Shown here: positions 25,501 to 34,500 of the stretch, in pieces
How positions within the stretch are numbered: the first letter of the stretch is position 1
Layout: the number at the start of each line of letters is the position of its first letter
Assembly (NCBI RefSeq): GCF_026151205.1
Contig: NC_087084.1
Coordinates: 968,312-1,032,311 of the forward strand
Origin: Bolinopsis microptera
Lineage: Eukaryota; Ctenophora; Tentaculata; Lobata; Bolinopsidae
Direction: 5' to 3'
DNA length: 64,000 bases
Position numbers and translations under genes: made by a program
The notes under the pieces: generated by a model
Database searches by the model: none
Seen by the model: the letters and a program-made list of their open reading frames with translations, nothing else
What the model was told of the DNA's origin: nothing

Positions 25501-28500
25501 AACTGGTCTGTAAAAGTCTGCGTGATGCAGAGTTGTAAGGGTAAAGTAGACAAAGGAAAAACTGCGCGCAAAGTGCGCGGCATGGCAGGGAATGAATGGA
25601 AAACGGTCTCCATGATAAAAAATGGAATGGCTTTCGCCGCGACCATAAAGGTCACAACAAAGCGGGAAAACGGGCAGGCGGAGGTTATGTCAAAAGAGGG
25701 ATACAATGATCCAAAGGGGAGGCAGAGGGAGAGATACCACCGACAACCTGGGTGACAGGCCTCCGACAGTGCACCCACCTCTGTGGGTCTGAGGGCGACA
25801 AGTCCAAGAACCAGGTGTGACGGATGGCATCCAATCCCCTACCTCGGTGGTTAGCTTGAGAATAACAGGACTATGCCTTTCTCCAGGCCAATCCGTTCAG
25901 TAACCAGCTGACCCAGCACCACCTCTGACGGAAGATGTGGTTCGGATTGGACTTCGCTAGGATTAGTCAGTTTTTCTGTAGACACTAATGCTCTCTCGAG
26001 GGAAGACATGAGCCCCGGCGAAACTGACCAAAAACGTGGCAGGGATTCTCACCCTACACACCGAACCTATAATCGTGTGTTCCACGTTTATGTTCTTACT
26101 ACTAAGCATGCTGCGTATAAGCTGTTTGGAAAAACTCCAGTCAGACATTAATTTTACAACACTACTTTTAGATTGTAGGTATAGCACCTTCACCCTGACT
26201 CATGTAATTCATGACTCATCAGTATCTATACATATGCATAAACAATAAATATACTTAATTATCTTTAATTCAGAGTTCGCCGACCTCGTTTCGAAGGGTG
26301 TGGTGGCAGGGGAAGAGGTTATTTTCACCTGTACTGTTTCAACCTTTACTAACACTGCTCTAGTCATCGAATGGTTCCAAAAATTCAGTAGTGGTGAAGG
26401 TACTTCCAAAGGAGCAGGTAAAAATTATTTTATCAATATTATAAAAAACCATGTATCTGTCGAATGCACTATAACCATTTCTTTAAAATTGTTTGATCTT
26501 CAATGAAAATTTCGGCCATCTTATTTTCTATTCTTCCCTTTAGGAGCACAAACTGGAAATGAGTACACGTACACTATTGACGCGGTTGATCAATGGATTG
26601 ACAATGGTGTTTACTATTGCCTAGCGACATACACTCAACCACTCAACCTTGGAGATGCAGTCTTCAAGTCAGAAGAAGTAAACCTTTTCGTTAGACGTAA
26701 GTTGTGTTAGGATATTTAGGAGTCTGTGTAAAAGATGTCATCAGCAAACCCATCATGGTACCCAAATATTCTCATCAGCTTTATCGTTCATAATTTTAAT
26801 TTCAGAGATCAATCCAACACCAACCACCCCTGTCTTTATCCACACTGGAGAGACAATAAGTTTGGACTGTTCTCTTAGCATTATAGCGGAATCAGCTGGA
26901 ACATCTGACATTAAATGGTACAAGGACGGAGTAGAGGTCGTGCAACAAGTGGGCGTTTTAGAAGTGAAAAACGGTATTTATGATGGGACAAATGAGCTTC
27001 AGAAGTCAACATACACTGACACGGATGTTGATAAAAATGATGGAGGTGTTTACAAATGCGAATTTACATTCGCTGTCGGAGAAAAGATTTCTTTCGAGAC
27101 TACCGTCAACGTTTATCGTAAGTACCGTATTGAAGTAGAATTAGGTACCGTTATAGAAGCACCGTATTGAGAAAAAGGATACGATTTTGAATTAGCAGTT
27201 TTGTTAAAGTACCTGTTTCTAAATCTGGGTGTGGTTCTGTATATTTAATGAGGTTTTTATCAAATCAAGCAAACAACCTATAAATATAATCATCCAACAT
27301 CTTTGCCCAATTCCTGCCACTCGGATACCACCGTCAATCTTAACGTTTATGGTACGTTTTTCAACGCTAAAAGTTATCTTGCAACAAAGTTTTTGATTAT
27401 GTACTCATTTCTGATTTCTATCTCACAGCCACATTACAAATTCAATTCATACCAGATAAACTAAATGGTAATATCACGCGAGTGTCATAAATTTCAAATT
27501 AGAGAGTATTTATTTATCAAAACATACTTCAGATGTTGAATCAGTGAATAAAGAAGTGAAGAAAGGCTCTGATACAACCATATCCTGTGTTATCACTGGA
27601 TTGACAGAAACAGCAACAGTGACCTGGCGAACTAGTACAGGACCAGTTCCAGCTGAAAAGTTCACCGCTGTCCAAGGTAGCCATTCTGGAGGGACACAAA
27701 CATCAACTCTTGCTGTAGACGGAACTCTTGTGAACGACGATACTGCTTACACTTGCAGAGTCACTTCCGGATCTTTGCCCGATTCCAGCCACTCGGATAC
27801 CACCGTCAATCTAAACGTTTATGGTACGTTTTTCAACGCTAACAGTTATCTTGCAATGCTGTTTTTCATTTGGTACTCATTTCTATCTCACAGCCACATT
27901 ACAAATTCAATTCATACCAGATAAACTAAATGGTAATATCACGCGAGTGTCATAAATTTCAAATTAGAGAATATTCATTTATCAAAACTTACTTCAGATG
28001 TTGAATCAGTGAATAAAGAAGTGAAGAAAGGCTCTGATACAACCATATCCTGTGTTATCACTGGATTGACAGAAACAGCAACAGTGACCTGGCAAACTAG
28101 TACAGGAGCAGTTTCAGGTAAAAAGTTCACCCCTGTCCAAGGAAGCCATTCTGGAGGGAAACAAACATCAACTCTTGAAGTAGACGGAAGTCTTGTGAAT
28201 GAAGATACTGCCTACACTTGCAGAGTCACTTCCGGATCTTTGCCCGATTCCAGCCACTCAGATACCACCGTCAATCTAAACTGAGTGGAGTTGGGTTAGA
28301 AACATATAAGAGATACGATGATTTAACTTGTAGAAGCTTTCAATAAACATGTGTTAATCGTCGTCAGCTGAATGTGATGTGGTGGACAATGCTTATATGT
28401 GATTGAGTGGTTTCAGGGATGGAGGGTGGGGGAGGTATGGGTGGGAAAGTGAAAATTACAGTACAATGTCAATAAAAATTTAGTCTTCTGTTGAGGTTGA

Positions 28501-31500
28501 GAAGGAAATGCCAGATGGTCTGGACTTTAAGGATTTGGCAATTTTAGGAAGAATGGGGTCCCAGAGAGAACTACATTTGGGTGCGCGGTCTGTTCTGTTC
28601 ATGGCTGGTTGTCGTATTTGTATAGCTGCATGTTCTGTGAGGTCAAGTTGGGAGCGTGAGGTGAGGGATTTGAGGACTTCGATTTTGTTCCAGGAGATGG
28701 TGTGGCCGGTGGTCAGGGCATGATGTGCAGGGGCTGATTTGATTCTGTCTGTGGATTCGTCGATGGCGTTGTTGAGTCTGTAACATCGTTCGTGTTCTTT
28801 CATGCGGTGGACCAAGGGTCTGTAGGTCTGTCCGGCGTATTTGGAGGGACACTGTGAGCAGGAAATTTCGTAGATGGTGTTGGGAGTGAGGTGAGTAGGG
28901 GGTGTGGTCTTCGTTTTGGTGAGGAGGTTGCGGAGGGAGGTAGCAGAGGAGTGGGTGACTTTGATGTCGTGTTGTCCGAGTATCTTGGAGATGGGTTTCG
29001 ATAGGGAGGGATGGAAAGGAAGAGAAACACTAAGGGCATGTTCACGGGTCTGTCGGTTGAATGAGGCTAGGGATTGGTGGCGAGAGGGGTTGGTGAATTT
29101 CCGTTGTACTTCGTCCATGATGGTGGTGATGCGGTGAGGAGGGAAGCCGTTCTGGAGGCAAACGTGTCGTACTGTCTGGAGTTCGTCGTCAAGGTGTTGG
29201 GGTGAGCAGATGTTGTGGGCTCTTCTGGTCAGTGATCGGATGACTGCGTTCTTAGATGAGTTGGTGGTGCAGGAGGAGTACTTGGTGTAAAGGTTGGTGT
29301 GGGTGGGTTTTCTGTAGACTGATGTGGATTTGTCAGGGTGGATGAGAACGTCAAGGAAGGGTATAGTTCCGTCTGTAGAGGGATGTTCTTGGGTAAAGTT
29401 GAGGTCTTCAGTAAGGGAGTTAAGGAATGTAAGGAAGGATTCTGCGTGGTTTCTGTCTCTGAAAGATCCAAGGCCGTCGTCAACGAAATGGGAGTAAGTG
29501 TTCGGAGGGTCAGGACATGAGGATAAAGCTAAGGTCTCGATTTCAGCAAGGCGGATTTCAGCTAGTTCAACAATGAGGGGGGATCCCATTGTACCTCCTT
29601 CGTCTTGGGAGTAGAAGGAGCCGTTGAATTCAAGGTATGAGTTGTCAAGGCAAAAGTTGATAAGGGAGCCTATGGTGGTGGTGGTGACATTGGGGGGAAG
29701 ACGAGAGGGGTTCTGTTCAAAGGAGGAGATGACAGTTTTGAGGGCTAGGCGCATGTCACAGGAGGTGTACAAGGATTGGACGTCTAAGGAGGCGTGGTAG
29801 TGGAAGGAGGGATTGAGAGAGGAGTCGAAGCGGTGTTTGAAGTCGGAAGAGTCTTTGAGGCGTAAGGGGTTCTGGGCTAGGGGTTTGAGGAAAGAAGCGA
29901 GGACTTTGTGGAGGGCTTGTAGGGGGGTGTTGTAGAAGCTGACTACGGGACGGATAGGTGCGCCGGGTTTGTGTATCTTAGGTTGTCCGTAAAGTTGAGG
30001 CCATCTAGGATGTAGGTTGCGCATCTTGTGGTAAAGGTCGGTCGTGATCTTCTTGTCGGTGTGTAGTTTCTTGAGGACTTTCTGTAGTTTAGTGGTGACG
30101 GATTGAGTGGGGTCTTTCGTTAAGAGGGTGTAACTACCTGAGGATAAGTGGTCGGTAACTTTGGTTATGTATTGATCGTGAGTCAGTACAACAGTGGCGT
30201 TGCCCTTATCAGCAGGAAGAAATTTCAATTCAGATTTCTTAGATTTTAAAGATTTAAGAGCGGTACGTTGTTGTGGAGTCAAATTGTCGGTGGTCATGTC
30301 ACGTTTATTGTCAAATTTAGATAATACAGAGGTGACCTGATATGTGGCTGAGGCTTCCATGCCTTCTCCTAGTTGTTTAGTGATATTCTGTATGAGGGGA
30401 GCCAGGTCGGGGGTAGGGTCTGAGGTGGGTGTCGGGACAAACTTCAGTCCAAGGGAGAGGACGTCAGTTTCAGCTGTGGAGAGGGTCTGTCCAGAGAGGT
30501 TGATCACTGTTTTGGCTGTGTTGTCTTTCTTGGGGGTAGGTGAGGTCTTGAGGAGAGGACCATGAAATGTGGGAGAGGGTATGTCGAGCGTTTTAAGAGT
30601 GTCGTAGGGTGAGAGGAAGGGGGTGTCGTATTCTGAGAGTAGTACCGCGAACTTCTTTTGGTGAGTAAGGAGTTGTTTTCTGTGGGTGTATGAAGATTTT
30701 TTGGTGTTGAGGTGTCCTAGTTTCTGAAAATATTGAGGGGTTATGAGTGATTCTATGTGTCTGAGGTTGTGCTCATAAGTGCGTTTGTGTTGTGCATATT
30801 TGAGGCGATAGTGGTTGAGTCTTTCAGTGATGAGGAGGTTAGATGCGTGAGTGAGGACTTCAGTTGAGCGTTTGGTGGATAGTGGGTTGGTGAGTCTGAG
30901 TCCCTTAGGGATGAGTGAGTGATCACGGCAGGCTTTCAGGAATGATATGTGACATGAGTTAATGGCCATGTGTTCTATGCTGTGAGAGGTGGTTTTGGCC
31001 AGTGTGGATGCATGCTGTCCAAATAGTGATATGAGTGAGTCATTAAATGAAAGTTGGGTGGTAGGATTGATGTGTTGATTAGGTGTTTCTGTGGATTCTG
31101 CACTGTTTGCTGTCTGATCCATAGGGGTGGAGTTGCGTATCAAAATAAAACTGAGTGGAGTTGGGTTAGAAACATATAAGAGATACGATGATTTAACTTG
31201 TAGAAGCTTTCAATAAACATGTGTTAATCGTCGTCAGCTGAATGTGATGTGGTGGACAATGCTTATATGTGATTGAGTGGTGTCAGGGATGGAGGGTGGG
31301 GGAGGTATGGGTGGGAAAGTGAAAATTACAGTACAATGTCAATAAAAATTTAGTCTTCTGTTGAGGTTGAGAAGGAAATGCCAGATGGTCTGGACTTTAA
31401 GGATTTGGCAATTTTAGGAAGAATGGGGTCCCAATCTAAACGTTTATGGTACGTTTTTCAACGCTAACAGTTATTTTGCAACATAGTTTTTCATTCGGTA

Positions 31501-34500
31501 CTCATTTCTATCTCACAGCCAAATTTCAAATTCAATTCATACCAGATAAACTAAATGATAATAGGATGCGAGTGTCATAGATTTCAAATGAGAGAGTATT
31601 CATTTATCAAAACTTACTTCAGATGTTGAATCAGTGGATAAAGAAGTGAAGAAAGGCTCTGATACAACCATATCCTGTGTTATCACTGGATTGACAGAAT
31701 CAGCAACAGTGACCTGGCAAACTAGTACAGGAGCAGTTCCAGCTGAAAAGTTCACCCCTGTCCAAGGAAGCCATTCTGGAGGGAAACAAACATCAACTCT
31801 TGAAGTAGACGGAAGTCTTGTGAATGAACATACTGCCTACACTTGCAGAGTCACTTCCGGATCTTTGCCCAATTCCAGCCACTCAGATACCACCGTCAAT
31901 CTAAACGTTTATGGTACGTTTTTCAACGCTAACAGTTATCTTGCAATAGAGTTTTTCATTCGGTACTCATTTCTATCTCACAGCCAAATTTCAAATTCAA
32001 TTCATACCAGATAAACTAAATGATAATAGGATGCGAGTCAGAATAAAACAAATATTCAGAATAAAACAAATATTATATTCAAATCTCTTTATTCAACAAT
32101 ATTAAATCATTACAGAACCTAATTTGTGGCTTGATCGTTATGTTAGGGCTATTTTGTTAGCTGATGCTGACAGGCACCGCATGGGGCAGAGACTTAGAAC
32201 CATTACGCTGGAGGCTTACAATGACCCTTTTTGAACCCCATGGCAGTGCAAGTTTTATTATGGTACAAATTGTAAATCGAAGTTGTGAAAACGATCAAGT
32301 CACTCCTGTTTTACACTATCAACAGCTACTTAAAACAACCTAGATTGTACAACTCACTTTGAAGATTAAACTGTTAAGTGATGAGTGATTGGGCTCATCA
32401 AACATTTTAGTAGCGGAGACATGCGGATCAGCTTCTTGAGGTTCTAATAGTTCATTTAGACAAGAAGTTTTACTTTTTCAAATTTAGTCGTTCAAGCTGC
32501 CTGAGTTCAGAAAGTTTGCCAAAGGGGCCAGGTATTCTTGTCACCTTTACCCTGAGACGAGAGAATGACTTTTTTACCTTTGATTTGAATACACCATGAG
32601 TGATTTTAAGGTCGTGTTATAGATTTCGAATAAGAGAGTATTCATTTATCAAAACTTACTTCAGATGTTGAATCAGTGGATAAAGAAGTGAAGAAAGGCT
32701 CTGATACAACCATATCCTGTGTTATCACTGGATTGACAGAAACAGCAACAGTGACCTGGCAAACTAGTACAGGCGAAGTTTCAGGTGATAAGCTCGTCCC
32801 TGTCCAAGGAAGCCAATCTGGAGGGACACAAATATCAACTCTTGAAGTAGACGGAAGTCTTGTGAATGAAGATACTGCCTACACTTGCAGAGTCACTTCC
32901 GGATCTTTGCCCGATTCCAGCCACTCAGATACCACCGTCAATCTTAACGTTTATGGTACGTTTTTCAACGCTAACAGTTATCTTGCAATGCTGTTTTTCA
33001 TTTGGTACTCATTTCTATCTCACAGCCACATTACAAATTCAATTCATACCAGATAAACTAAATGATAATAGGATGCGAGTGTCATAGATTTTGAATAAGA
33101 GAGTATTCATTTATTAAAACTTACTTCAGATGTTGAATCAGTGGATAAAGAAGTGAAGAGAGGCTCTGATACAACCATATCCTGTGTTATCACTGGATTG
33201 ACAGAAACAGCAACAGTGACCTGGCAAACTAGTACAGGAGCAGTTTCAGGTGAAAAGTTCACCCCTGTCCAAGGAAGCCATTCTGGAGGGAAACAAACAT
33301 CAACTCTTGAAGTAGACGGAAGTCTTGTGAATGAAGATACTGCCTACACTTGCAGAGTCACTTCCGGATCTTTGCCCGATTCCAGCCACTCAGAGACCAC
33401 CGTCAATCTAAACGTTTATGGTACATTTTTCAACGCTAACAGTTATCTTGCAACATAGTTTTTCATTCGGTACTCATTTCTATCTCACAGCCAAATTTCA
33501 AATTCAATTCATACCAGATAAACTAAATGATAATAGGATGCGAGTGTCATAGATTTCGAATAAGAGAGTATTCATTTATCAAAACTTACTTCAGATGTTG
33601 AATCAGTGGATAAAGAAGTGAAGAAAGGCTCTGATACAACCATATCCTGTGTTATCACTGGATTGACAGAATCAGCAACAGTGACCTGGCAAACTAGTAC
33701 AGGAGCAGTTCCAGCTGAAAAGTTCACCCCTGTCCAAGGAAGCCATTCTGGAGGGAAACAAACATCAACTCTTGAAGTAGACGGAAGTCTTGTGAATGAA
33801 GATACTGCCTACACTTGCAGAGTCACTTCCGGATCTTTGCCCGATTCCAGCCACTCAGATACCACCGTCAATCTAAACGTTTATGGTACGTTTTTCAACG
33901 CTAACAGTTATCTTGCAACATAGTTTTTCATTCGGTACTCATTTCTATCTCACAGCCAAATTTCAAATTCAATTCATACCAGATAAACTAAATGATAATA
34001 GGATGCGAGTGTCATAGATTTCGAATAAGAGAGTATTCATTTATCAAAACTTACTTCAGATGTTGAATCAGTGGATAAAGAAGTGAAGAAAGGCTCTGAT
34101 ACAACCATATCCTGTGTTATCACTGGATTGACAGAAACAATAACAGTGACCTGGCGAACTAGTACAGGAGCAGTTCCAGCAGGAAAGTTCAACCCTGTCC
34201 AAGGAAGCCCTTCTGGAGGGAAACAAACATCAACTCTTGAAGTAGACGGAAGTCTTGTGAATGAAGATACTGCCTACACTTGCAGAGTCACTTCCGGATC
34301 TTTGCCCGATTCCAGCCACTCAGATACCACCGTCAATTTAAACGTTTATGGTACGTTTTTCAACGCTAACAGTTATCTTGCAACATAGTTTTTCATTCGG
34401 TACTCATTTTTATCTCACAGCCAAATTTCAAATTCAATTCATACCAGATAAACTAAATGATAATAGGATGCGAGTGTCATAGATTTCGAATAAGAGAGTA

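Larger units (their letters stand above)
28272..31441 (-). mobile_element. Full-length Penelope-like retroelement
   Basis: Target duplication CAATCTAAAC at 28272-28281 and 31432-31441. Two identical-looking 282-bp direct repeats (pLTRs) lie at 28281-28562 and 31150-31431; I noted one difference (TTTCAGGGAT against TGTCAGGGAT). Between them is one long minus-strand reading frame. Intact ORF and near-identical pLTRs argue for a recent insertion. A mirror copy is present at 37559-40696. Confidence 0.9.
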
